Source: Butyrivibrio sp. M55 (GTDB lineage: Bacteria; Bacillota; Clostridia; Lachnospirales; Lachnospiraceae). Taken from it: DNA of 59,130 nt. Both the position numbers and the translations under genes were made by a program. Under the pieces are notes generated by a model that had not been told where the DNA came from, made no database searches, and was given only the letters and a program-made list of their open reading frames with translations. The stretch spans positions 1-59,130 of the forward strand of contig NZ_FPCD01000018.1 in NCBI RefSeq assembly GCF_900116865.1, in the 5' to 3' direction. The number at the start of each line of letters is the position of its first letter. Positions within the stretch are counted from its first letter, which is position 1. Positions 50,815 to 58,386 of this stretch are shown in pieces.

Positions 50815-50871
50815 GGGAGAGTGGCAGAAATGCCACTTTCCCATGAAAAAGCCGCAAATCTGAGGATTTGC
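50815..50871 (+). terminator. Two hairpins after DUF5688
   Basis: GGGAGAGTGGCA-GAAA-TGCCACTTTCCC at 50815-50842, then CCGCAAATC-TGAG-GATTTGC at 50852-50871. The second is nearly identical to the hairpin after the Fic gene at 52643-52664. Confidence 0.7.
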
Positions 50872-50872
50872 A

Positions 50873-51119
50873 AAAACGCTGAAAGAAGGCTGCCAAAATG
50901 CAGCCAAAGAGAATCGAAGGGCTGTTGAAATAGCAGAAGTTTTATTAGAACTTGCTCCTTATGAAATAGAAAAATATAAAAAGGAATTAAAAACCTTGTC
51001 CCTTCTCTTGTTTCAAAATCTATCTTAAGAGAAGTCATATCCATGTATCCTGCAGAAGTAAGTAAAAAAGCAATACAAGGAGGAATTTTATGCCTTTCTT
51101 CACAAAGATCCTGATAGGT
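50873..51119 (+). pseudogene. Decayed coding remnant
   Basis: The frame from 50873 reads as a helical peptide including NRRAVEIAEVLLELAPYEIE and stops at about 51026. The frame entered near 51010 reads ILREVISMYPAEVSKKAIQG. Neither has a start with a ribosome site. The pair looks like one gene broken by a frameshift. Family unknown. Confidence 0.35.
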
Positions 51120-51156
51120 TTATTGTCTAATTAGTAGAGCACATAATGAACAATCA

Positions 51157-51186
51157 TTGACGCTAGTACCCTATGGGTGCTATAAT
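51157..51186 (+). promoter_or_regulatory. Promoter of the Fic operon with operator-like spacer
   Basis: TTGACG at 51157-51162, 18-bp spacer, TATAAT at 51181-51186. The spacer contains AGTACCC-TAT-GGGTGCT, an inverted pair, and is related to the conserved-spacer family (GTACC ... GGTGCTATAAT). Confidence 0.75.
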
Positions 51187-51222
51187 ATGTATGCAACTAT
51201 TTAAAAAATAGCAGGTATAAAA

Positions 51223-51414
51223 ATGACTATTAAAGAAATTAGGAAAATGACAGGGCTTTCCCAAGTTGACTTCGGAAAATACTATAATATCCCTGTTCCG
51301 ACCATAAAGAAATGGGAATCACATCCAGATAATCAAAACTATCGAGAATGTCCAGTGTATGTGAATCAGTTATTAGAAAAAGCAGTAAGAATAGACTTTG
51401 CTAGGAGGAAATAA
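51223..51414 (+). CDS. Small Xre-type HTH regulator of the Fic operon
   Basis: A 63-residue protein consisting of one helix-turn-helix (TIKEIRKMTGLSQVDFGKYY, then PVPTIKKWES). It is likely the autorepressor of the operon, acting at the inverted AGTACCC/GGGTGCT site in the promoter (inference). It ends 2 bp before the antitoxin gene. Confidence 0.82.
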   Translation: MTIKEIRKMTGLSQVDFGKYYNIPVPTIKKWESHPDNQNYRECPVYVNQLLEKAVRIDFARRK

Positions 51415-51416
51415 CA

Positions 51417-51599
51417 ATGGCTATGTTTTTAGAAAACACGAAAGAAAATAGAGAAATAAGAAATGTTGTGACAACTATGGCTCTTGAAGGGATGTATCTT
51501 GACGAGGAATTTATCAATGAACTGATAAAGGTCTCCAAAGGCGAAAAAACATCCGAGGAATTAAGGCAGGAGATAATAAAAAAGTATGTCAGACACTAA
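51417..51599 (+). CDS. VbhA-like antitoxin of a Fic toxin
   Basis: A 60-residue helical protein. The stretch TTMALEGM (about 19-26) fits the inhibitory (S/T)xxxE(G/N) motif of class I Fic antitoxins, whose glutamate blocks ATP binding in the Fic active site. The C-terminal part (SEELRQEIIKKYV) is typical of the VbhA fold. TAGGAGG lies before the ATG. It overlaps the Fic gene by 14 bp. Confidence 0.85.
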   Translation: MAMFLENTKENREIRNVVTTMALEGMYLDEEFINELIKVSKGEKTSEELRQEIIKKYVRH

Positions 51600-52635
51600 A
51601 TATTGCTATCCAAATTCTGATGTCTTGAAGAATAAGTTCGATATCAGAGATAAAGATGAGTTGTTTAATGCAGAGGTTAGGCTTACATCTCTGCGTGTCA
51701 AAGAACTTCAAAAAAAACCAATAAAAGGAAACTTTGATTTTAATCACTTAAAATCAATACATAAATATATTTTTCAAGATATTTATGACTGGGCAGGTAA
51801 AGAGAGAACGGTTGATATTGGAAAAGGAAATCTGTTCTGTACAGTTGTTTGCATACATGATTTTGCGGAGTCTGTATTTGGAAAGTACTTTTCACAATGT
51901 TTTGCAAATAAGGACAATAAAGAAAATTTTGTCAGAGCATTAGCTGAAAACTATGGAGATTTAAACGCACTACATCCATTCCGAGAAGGTAATGGAAGAG
52001 CACAGCGAGAATTTGCCAGAATTGTTTGTCTTGAATGCGGATATGACTTTGATTTATCCTGTTCAACACAAAAAGAAATGCTTATGGCAAGTAAACTATC
52101 ATTTGATAAAGCAGACAACACTGGCTTTATAAACATTTTTTCAAGGGCGCTGACACCGATAAATCATGATATGGTTATAAATTGTGATTATATGAAGATT
52201 CTCACTTCAGATGACCTTAACATAGACTCTGAAGGATATGAATACTATGGATATGAGGAATATCAAGAATCTGAGACCTATAATAAATTGTATGAAGCTA
52301 AAATTGAAAAGATGAATGCACAAAACTATGGTGAACCGGTATCAGAAGATAATAAAATGTACCAAAAATACGCCGATGCTTTGACACAGTTATATGAAAA
52401 AGCAGAAAAAATCTCTGCACTTCCTTCAAATGATGCTTCATTAGATGATGTATTCTTAGGACTTAAAGAACGTCGACCAAAGCTTGACTCACTAAAAGCA
52501 GAAATAAATCAAGTCATTCAAGATATGAAAAATAACGACATTGATCCTGCACAAATCTACCCTTTACTACCTGAAAAACTCATACAGCCGGTTTCTAAGA
52601 ATTTTCAGTCTTCAATAAGCGAAAAAACACGATAA
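51586..52635 (+). CDS. fic: Fic-domain AMP-transferase toxin
   Basis: A 349-residue protein. The Fic fold (about 30-200) contains the intact active-site motif HPFREGNGRAQREF (about 129), with the flap region WAGKERTVDIGKGN upstream. The C-terminal 150 residues are acidic and helical with no recognised domain. Fic toxins AMPylate targets such as gyrase and are held inactive by the preceding antitoxin. The antitoxin-toxin overlap supports coupled translation. In VbhT a C-terminal domain directs T4SS export; whether this tail does so is unknown. Confidence 0.92.
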   Translation: MSDTKYCYPNSDVLKNKFDIRDKDELFNAEVRLTSLRVKELQKKPIKGNFDFNHLKSIHKYIFQDIYDWAGKERTVDIGKGNLFCTVVCIHDFAESVFGKYFSQCFANKDNKENFVRALAENYGDLNALHPFREGNGRAQREFARIVCLECGYDFDLSCSTQKEMLMASKLSFDKADNTGFINIFSRALTPINHDMVINCDYMKILTSDDLNIDSEGYEYYGYEEYQESETYNKLYEAKIEKMNAQNYGEPVSEDNKMYQKYADALTQLYEKAEKISALPSNDASLDDVFLGLKERRPKLDSLKAEINQVIQDMKNNDIDPAQIYPLLPEKLIQPVSKNFQSSISEKTR

Positions 52636-52642
52636 ATTTTTT

Positions 52643-52672
52643 CCGCAAATCTGAGGATTTGCGGGATTTTTA
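52643..52672 (+). terminator. Terminator of the Fic operon
   Basis: CCGCAAATC-TGAG-GATTTGCGG (52643-52664) then GATTTTTAC; same hairpin as at 50852. Confidence 0.8.
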
Positions 52673-52708
52673 CTTCGAAAACAAATTTTAATATAACGTT
52701 GAATATGC

Positions 52709-52760
52709 ACAGCTGTGATCTTAGAACACAGCTGATATAAATTAATAAGAACTTTGAATA
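52709..52760. other. Non-coding gap with hairpin and repeated motif
   Basis: CAGCTGTG and CACAGCTG form a hairpin at about 52711-52735. The 17-bp motif also seen at 49514 lies at 52744-52760, followed by another ACTTTGAATA. Confidence 0.55.
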
Positions 52761-52839
52761 GTACTTTGAATAAAAAAGTCACATAATAAGCTTATTTTTC
52801 TTATTGTATCAATCTTGTTCGCAAGCAACATATAAACTC

Positions 52840-53232
52840 TTATCCCCACCACTCATCAAGCCTGAGTTTTCTTCTCATGTATATATTTACCCCCACTGCT
52901 GTCACTGTATTAAGAATAGAAAATAAGATGTCTTTAATAAATAGCTTAGTAAAAAAGAACGCTGGAACAGCCAAAAGGATAGATGTTATCACTATCATTG
53001 TGTTTTTTATAATCTCATTATGTCTATAATGATGAAAACAAATAGAAGCTAATAATGCAATTATCAAAGCAATTGCCGGGTTTCCTATAAGTACAGAAAC
53101 AACAATCCCAGATACTAAAAAAACAAATATCACATCAAAACAATATGATGTTCCTAGCAAAAAAGAAAATAAAACTGTTATCCCAAGATACACTGCTTCT
53201 ATAAAAAACATAAGCACGCTAAAAACTTTCAT
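52840..53232 (-). CDS. Membrane protein, 130 residues
   Basis: Four or so hydrophobic segments fill most of the protein (FSVLMFFIEAVYLGITVLFS, then AIALIIALLASICF and IVITSILLAVPAFFF), with a basic, tryptophan-ended tail (MRRKLRLDEWWG). The ATG at 53232 follows GGGAG at 9 bp; an ATG at 53268 would add 12 residues. It lies just downstream of the nuclease-like gene and is probably co-transcribed with it. Confidence 0.65.
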   Translation of the reverse strand: MKVFSVLMFFIEAVYLGITVLFSFLLGTSYCFDVIFVFLVSGIVVSVLIGNPAIALIIALLASICFHHYRHNEIIKNTMIVITSILLAVPAFFFTKLFIKDILFSILNTVTAVGVNIYMRRKLRLDEWWG

Positions 53233-53272
53233 AATCAAGTTCTCCCATATAATGTATAAGTGATGCATTTAT

Positions 53273-53788
53273 TTATGCATAATTTTCAAACATCTCTCTG
53301 ACACGCGCTTCAGAAAACAACCATTTTTCAGGAATTATATCTTCTGTTCCAGCCGCAATACCTTTATCTGTCCATTTTTTATATTCTCTTAACACAGTTT
53401 CACCATTACCTGCTCTAGATTTGTGCATCTCCTCAGCAATCTCAGCAGGAGATGCAAGATATACCCTTGGCATTTTGTTAAGCTCTACACCTTTAAATTG
53501 TACTAAACAAAAAATAGTTTTTTTCCCATGTGCCTCCAGCCACGCATCTATTGCTTCATGGTAAGTTCTGCCTTTTTTATACGATTGAGTAAGTCCCCAT
53601 CCACCATCCTTACTACCTTTAACAGATATCTTAAGTAAAAGATCTCCTTCAACAGCTACTAGATCATATTCTGGTTGATCCGCGCCATACTGAACTGACA
53701 CCGCAACACCACATCTAGCAAATTGTGCAGCTACTATGGCTTCAGCTGCAACTCCGACATGCCAAGAAGTAAATGTATCTATGGACAT
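53273..53788 (-). CDS. PD-(D/E)XK nuclease-like protein
   Basis: A 171-residue protein. The N-terminal part GVAAEAIVAAQFARCGVAVS, then EYDLVAVEGDLLLKISVKGS, fits the E ... D-x(n)-xxK layout of PD-(D/E)XK nucleases (Glu about 16, Asp about 41, Lys about 57), like the archaeal Holliday-junction-resolvase or intron-endonuclease-associated groups. The C-terminal 90 residues are variable. It is more than usually rich in alanine and glycine compared with its neighbours. Activity is not certain. Confidence 0.7.
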   Translation of the reverse strand: MSIDTFTSWHVGVAAEAIVAAQFARCGVAVSVQYGADQPEYDLVAVEGDLLLKISVKGSKDGGWGLTQSYKKGRTYHEAIDAWLEAHGKKTIFCLVQFKGVELNKMPRVYLASPAEIAEEMHKSRAGNGETVLREYKKWTDKGIAAGTEDIIPEKWLFSEARVREMFENYA

Positions 53789-53994
53789 TCCTGAACCTCC
53801 ATGTATTCATAAACTACACAATACTACAACAATGACCTATTTCTTATATATCTATTTTACAACTATTACTTGTAGTTCTAAAAATCACTACCCATATTAT
53901 TATCCCTAAAATAGAAACTTTTTCAAATGTACGTTGGCATCATATACTATATATATATATTGATATTATTATTTTCTTTTGTTAGTTTGAAAAA

Positions 53995-54100
53995 ACAGTA
54001 ACATATTGAACGTTGTATTAGATTGTACTAAATAAGAGTCCTTTATGATATAATTATATAGAAAAAGAAGTAACATATTCAAGGAACGTTAAATATGTGA
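53995..54100 (+). promoter_or_regulatory. Possible resolvase site and promoter
   Basis: AGTAACATATT-GAACGTT near 54000 and AGTAACATATT-CAAGGAACGTT near 54070 repeat directly upstream of the resolvase, with an opposing AAATATGT at the end and TATAAT near 54047. Paired sites next to a serine resolvase suggest a res site, but subsite geometry is not proven. The rest of 53789-53994 is AT-rich, and I see nothing else in it. Confidence 0.4.
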
Positions 54101-54110
54101 GGATTCATAT

Positions 54111-54839
54111 ATGAGATATAGCGATGAAGAAGCAAAAAAAGCGCTAATACAGCTTTCAAAAATTTACGGATATTGTCGTATATCAAGAGCGCAGCAATCT
54201 ATAGATCGTCAGATCCGTAATATCAAGGGTCAATATCCAAATGCTATTATTGTTCAGGAAGCATATACCGGCACAAAAATGGATCGCCCGGAATGGATGA
54301 AGCTACTTAAAACGCTTTCTTCTGGAGATACTATTGTTTTTGATTCCGTTTCACGAATGAGCAGAAATGCAGATGAAGGAATAGAAACATATTTTGAATT
54401 ATACGAAAAAGGTATTCATCTGATATTTCTAAAAGAGCATTACATTGATACTTCTGTATATGCCGAAAACTTGAAAGACAAGATTGAGCTCCAAGGTACC
54501 GATGAAGATGAAATCTTCAAAGGCTTAAATAATTATTTCAGGCGACTAGCTGCAAGACAGATTCGAATTGCCTTTGAGATGGCTCAGAAGGAAGTAGATG
54601 ACCTACATATAAGGACCAAGGAAGGACTCGAGACAGCAAGGCTTAATGGGAAGCAGATTGGCGGAGTAAAAGGGAAGCCAAGGATTCCAAAGATGAAAGC
54701 TCATGCAAAAGAAGAGATTGTTCGTTTAAGTAAGAATTTCGAAGGAACTCTTTCCGATGGAGAGTGTATCAAGCTCATAGGAATACATCGAAATACGTAC
54801 TATAAATATAAGAAGGAACTCAGATTGTCCTCACCGTGA
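54111..54839 (+). CDS. Serine resolvase/invertase
   Basis: A 242-residue small serine recombinase. The catalytic Ser lies in YGYCRISRAQQSIDRQ (Ser about 25), the SR..R motif in DSVSRMSRNADEG, and a C-terminal HTH lies at about 195-240 (TLSDGECIKLIGIHRNTYYK). Likely roles are multimer resolution of the plasmid or, less likely, inversion. The stop codon lies in a C-centred palindrome copy. It is slightly longer than canonical 185-residue resolvases because of an insert around 125-150. Confidence 0.9.
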   Translation: MRYSDEEAKKALIQLSKIYGYCRISRAQQSIDRQIRNIKGQYPNAIIVQEAYTGTKMDRPEWMKLLKTLSSGDTIVFDSVSRMSRNADEGIETYFELYEKGIHLIFLKEHYIDTSVYAENLKDKIELQGTDEDEIFKGLNNYFRRLAARQIRIAFEMAQKEVDDLHIRTKEGLETARLNGKQIGGVKGKPRIPKMKAHAKEEIVRLSKNFEGTLSDGECIKLIGIHRNTYYKYKKELRLSSP

Positions 54840-54842
54840 GGA
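54828..54842 (+). repeat. Dispersed palindrome copy 18
   Basis: TCCTCACCGTGAGGA covering the resolvase stop codon, 27 bp before the SRAP start. Confidence 0.9.
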
Positions 54843-54868
54843 CGCCATTAAGCAAAAGGAAGACTAAT

Positions 54869-55504
54869 ATGTGTACACGTTACGTACTTGAAAAAGATTC
54901 CGTTGACTTAAAAGAAATAGTAGAAAAAGTCTCCAAATCCTCACTTACCAAGAAGTTTTTAATTACACACGGACGACCACTTGTTACTTATGGAGAAGTG
55001 CGCCCCACGGATATTGTTCCTGTAATCGCCCCGAACTCCAATGGGATACGAAGCGTATTTCCTATGCAGTGGGGATTCCTTGCGAAAAACAATAAGAGAT
55101 CCCTTTTTAATGCTAGGTTAGAAACAGCAAGCAAAAAAACAACGTTTAAAGAAGCCTGGAAAACTCACAGATGCATTATTCCAGCCTCTTATTACCATGA
55201 ATGGCAACATTATAAAAGTCCAGATGGAAAAGAAAAGACAGGCGATAAATATACCATCCAGCCAGCCGGACGCACTATAACATGGCTTTGCGGTCTTTAT
55301 CGTATAGAAAATGGATTCCCAGTCTTTGTGATTCTTACAAAAGAACCAACTAAGGAGCTTTCTACCATCCATGACAGGATGCCGCTTATTCTTCCTGAAG
55401 ATAAAATCAATGATTGGATTAATATTTCCTTGGCTCCTGAAGAAGTTGTCCCATATGTTTTAACCGATATGATTATTGAAAAAAGGAGAATCAATCATGT
55501 ATGA
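54869..55504 (+). CDS. SRAP-domain (HMCES/YedK-like) abasic-site protein
   Basis: A 211-residue protein that forms a covalent link to abasic sites in single-stranded DNA. The catalytic Cys is residue 2 (MCTRY). Also visible are NARLET (about 80), the Glu of SYYHEW (about 110) and the His of IHDRMP (about 167). The ATG at 54869 is required because Cys2 must follow the initiator; an upstream GTG lies inside the palindrome. AAGGAAG precedes. A SRAP protein would suit a plasmid that transfers as single strands. Confidence 0.92.
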   Translation: MCTRYVLEKDSVDLKEIVEKVSKSSLTKKFLITHGRPLVTYGEVRPTDIVPVIAPNSNGIRSVFPMQWGFLAKNNKRSLFNARLETASKKTTFKEAWKTHRCIIPASYYHEWQHYKSPDGKEKTGDKYTIQPAGRTITWLCGLYRIENGFPVFVILTKEPTKELSTIHDRMPLILPEDKINDWINISLAPEEVVPYVLTDMIIEKRRINHV

Positions 55505-55664
55505 AAAAAAACAAGGTGTGAAAAGATTATTAAACTCAATCTATCAGAATGTTGATGCTGGAAATATTAAAGTATTCGCTCAGATTCTGAATTATGAAGA
55601 ATCACAGTTAATGCAAGATATTGAAGCGATAAAATCTGTAGATATCGTAAACAAAGAAGATTGA
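55497..55664 (+). CDS. Small helical protein, 55 residues
   Basis: Overlaps the SRAP stop by 8 bp and follows AAGGAGAA. Hydrophilic, helical (GVKRLLNSIYQNVDAGNIKV); unknown family. It probably shares the SRAP transcript. Confidence 0.62.
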   Translation: MYEKKQGVKRLLNSIYQNVDAGNIKVFAQILNYEESQLMQDIEAIKSVDIVNKED

Positions 55665-55745
55665 TGATATTACAGGTTTCTTTTCGCCTTTAGGTGTAAT
55701 AGCCCTTGAAATCTTCCTTATGATAATTTATAATTAACAATGTAA

Positions 55746-55840
55746 TCGAAAGTAACTTTCTTTTGCAACTTTCGGTTGCCATATAGATACATAATTTGAC
55801 TAAACCCTCGGTTTTCACATTCACCGAGGGTTCTTCATTT
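55746..55840. terminator. Two hairpins, the second a terminator
   Basis: CGAAAGT/ACTTTCG at about 55748-55774, then AACCCTCGG (55803-55811) with CCGAGGGTT (55824-55832) followed by CTTCATTTT. Confidence 0.7.
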
Positions 55841-55924
55841 TATTAAAATGATTAATTATAGCTCCCCATAAGAGCCATAATATAATAAACAATTATGAGA
55901 GGTTTTTACTAAGCCGCAAATTAT

Positions 55925-56470
55925 TTAATTCTCTTTCAAATTTGGAAGACTTTGCACCCACTCGTACAAAACCTTGAATACGCTTAGCTTCTTTTCGAAA
56001 TATTCATAAGGTTTATCTTGCATATATTTCTCATTACATTCTATGTTTTCAGGAAACAATACTGATTCTAAGGTGTTTCCTTTTAAACTAAACCCTTCCG
56101 GTGGCGTAGGTAAAACGGATGCATCCTCAAATAGGATGTATAAGTCATAGTGTACTTGTTGTCTAAATGCAACTGAAACCTTCCCATCTTTTGCGTTATC
56201 TATACTAAGAACACCTGGAACACCTTTATAGATCTCATCGATATTGTCTATTTTAAATACTGCAGCGTTAATAGAATCATATAAATGTCCCTGACAGCAG
56301 TATTTTGTTAGATAGCCTTTTTTGTTTAACAGGCAGATGATAGGTGCTATTTCCTCGTCACATTCAAAGTAATCATCCGGATTGATATCCATTTCACACT
56401 TAAATTCTTGAAGTGCCTCAAAATTTATTGATTCTAATATATCAAACGTTTCCTTGTTAATCAGTGTCAT
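55925..56470 (-). CDS. Hypothetical protein, 181 residues
   Basis: Soluble acidic protein of unknown family. The cysteine-containing stretch LLNKKGYLTKYCCQGH (about 55-70) recurs in my experience in phage- and plasmid-borne hypothetical proteins, but no function is established. The helical C-terminus is aromatic-rich. The ATG at 56470 follows GTAGGAAAAAT; an upstream ATG at 56497 adds nine residues. Confidence 0.66.
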   Translation of the reverse strand: MTLINKETFDILESINFEALQEFKCEMDINPDDYFECDEEIAPIICLLNKKGYLTKYCCQGHLYDSINAAVFKIDNIDEIYKGVPGVLSIDNAKDGKVSVAFRQQVHYDLYILFEDASVLPTPPEGFSLKGNTLESVLFPENIECNEKYMQDKPYEYFEKKLSVFKVLYEWVQSLPNLKEN

Positions 56471-56669
56471 ATTTTTCCTACCTTCACTACAAATCATTCA
56501 AAGAAAAGAATCTTCTCAACAACCTTCACTTAAGCAGCGAAGGCCTATACATCAATCTTATTTAGAGGGAGTATAGCATATCAGAAAACGTAATGTCAAT
56601 TTAATAATAACATTTTATAGTACACCTTTTGTATGCCTGTTATTTACAGGATTATATGTTAATAAAAAT

Positions 56670-56698
56670 TGCTTTTGTGTGTACCCCGTGCTACAATA
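56670..56698 (+). promoter_or_regulatory. Promoter-family member before the lipoprotein operon
   Basis: TTGCTT at 56670-56675, 17-bp spacer TTGTGTGTACCCCGTGC, TACAAT at 56693-56698. Confidence 0.72.
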
Positions 56699-56735
56699 AA
56701 GCAAACAAAAAATATGTAGGAGCATATATAATTTA

Positions 56736-57731
56736 ATGAAAAAGAAAATCGCTGTATTACTTAGCGGACTTATGATTTTATCAATAACTGGATGTGGTTT
56801 TTCAAACTTTTCTGGTACTGAAGGAACAGGAAAAGTTACTGAACAGATAATTGTTCCTAGTGACGCAATTCTTGCGCAAGAAAACAATGTTATCTCGCTT
56901 GATATTGGAGATATCAAAGTTCCCGATGGATATACAATTGGATCAGGTAAGTTTACAGATCCTACTACAAAAAAAGACTTTTCAGTTATAGGAGTCTGGA
57001 AAACTGAGAAAAAAGAAGATGCTGCTTCAACAGATTTAAGTGGAACCGAGCAGGCTGCATTCGTTAATTATAAGACTATTACTGACGAAGATATTCTATT
57101 TTATGTAATGTATGGTGATGATAACTTATCTCCAGATGCAGAGCTTGGAATAAGTGAAGTAAGAACCTCACTTTCAACATACAATAATTACTTTAAAACA
57201 TTACTTTCCCTTAATTTTCCGGTAATAGATGATATAACCAAGAATGATACAAATGGAAATCCAGTAGTCGACGAAAGCGGAAATCTTTCTGCAAGGATAT
57301 CTATAGATAAAAAATGGTACTATACAACTTTTACTGCCACAAGCGGACAGAGCCTTACAACAACATATAGTACTATCTGTTATCCAAAATCATACTACGG
57401 CGTAATGATGCTAGAAGCTCAGCAAAGTCCTGAACACTCAAGAAAATACTATACTTTTGTTTTTTCCAATAATAGTAAGGGTGAGATATTCAATAAAGAA
57501 GATTATTACTCACTCTTTTCTCAGGTAAAGAAGCTTTATGACTTATATGGATTTTATACAGCTCCTCAATTATCTGCAGAAAAGGATCAGTCAATAAATT
57601 ACTATAATGGAAGATCTTTTGAACAGCTTAATGATCTATTCAAAGACACATTTAATTATTACATCATAGAAGAGAACAATAGCGCCGCTGCTTCATCAGA
57701 CGCTTCCGGATCGGATCCAGATAATGATTAA
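56736..57731 (+). CDS. Lipoprotein of unknown function
   Basis: A 331-residue secreted protein with a lipoprotein signal peptide (KKKIAVLLSGLMILSITGC; lipid-bearing Cys about 20) and a long mixed alpha/beta outer domain ending in a serine/aspartate tail. No domain recognised. GTAGGAG lies 15 bp before the ATG. It overlaps the TraX gene by 8 bp, so it is the first gene of a three-gene operon. Confidence 0.78.
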   Translation: MKKKIAVLLSGLMILSITGCGFSNFSGTEGTGKVTEQIIVPSDAILAQENNVISLDIGDIKVPDGYTIGSGKFTDPTTKKDFSVIGVWKTEKKEDAASTDLSGTEQAAFVNYKTITDEDILFYVMYGDDNLSPDAELGISEVRTSLSTYNNYFKTLLSLNFPVIDDITKNDTNGNPVVDESGNLSARISIDKKWYYTTFTATSGQSLTTTYSTICYPKSYYGVMMLEAQQSPEHSRKYYTFVFSNNSKGEIFNKEDYYSLFSQVKKLYDLYGFYTAPQLSAEKDQSINYYNGRSFEQLNDLFKDTFNYYIIEENNSAAASSDASGSDPDND

Positions 57732-58386
57732 ACTATTTGCCCTTATAACCATGCTCATAGATCATATAGGCCTGATTTTTTTTCCGGATATAAGATGGAT
57801 TCGATATATTGGACGCCTTGCTATGCCAGTATTTGGGTATTGTATCGCAAGGGGCTTTTATTACTCAAAAGAGCATGGAACGCTAAACAATTATATTAAA
57901 AATCTTCTTATACTTACGATAGCTTCTGAGATTCCTTACTACCTGATGGAAAAGAAACCAGCTATTGATATAGGCCTGACCTGGCTTATATCGGTCATCG
58001 TGTTGTATATTTTGGAAGGTGATATTCCAAATCTTAAGAAGATTGCTTTAGCCGGATTAATTCTTCTTTTTACTGCTGGTCTATATATGTTTATTAGTTT
58101 TGATTATGGAATATATGGTAGCTTAACTGCAGTTTGCATGTATTATCTTATGATAAAGAAGAATGACCCTTACAATATGTTTCTTGCTTTAGTAATCTTA
58201 TGGGCTTTTTATGTTCTTATAATGCGGCAAGCTTTTGAACAGTTTTTTGCAGTTTTTTCAATCATTCCGATAGCATTACTAAAACCGATTGATGAAAGAG
58301 TTAAGCTTCCAAAACGTTTATATTACTGGTTTTATCCAGTTCATATGATTGTTTTACTTATTTTAGAAAGGATTTTTGTGAAATGA
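57724..58386 (+). CDS. traX: TraX-family membrane protein
   Basis: A 220-residue polytopic protein. It opens IKLFALITMLIDHIGLIFFP, with the family's early IDHIG and IGRLAMPVFGYCIARG motifs, and has seven or eight membrane segments and a conserved YWFYPVHM near the end. TraX of F acetylates pilin; family members elsewhere are acyltransferase-like with unknown substrates. It is sandwiched between a lipoprotein and a soluble protein with overlapping starts. Confidence 0.9.
   Translation: MIKLFALITMLIDHIGLIFFPDIRWIRYIGRLAMPVFGYCIARGFYYSKEHGTLNNYIKNLLILTIASEIPYYLMEKKPAIDIGLTWLISVIVLYILEGDIPNLKKIALAGLILLFTAGLYMFISFDYGIYGSLTAVCMYYLMIKKNDPYNMFLALVILWAFYVLIMRQAFEQFFAVFSIIPIALLKPIDERVKLPKRLYYWFYPVHMIVLLILERIFVK

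Noticed and set aside
1867..54842. The repeated TCCTCAC-S-GTGAGGA units as a CRISPR array
   Set aside because: Spacing is irregular (hundreds to thousands of bases), units lie within and between genes, and no cas genes are present.
55118..55372. 84-residue minus-strand ORF
   Set aside because: Antisense to the catalytic region of the SRAP gene; a shadow frame.
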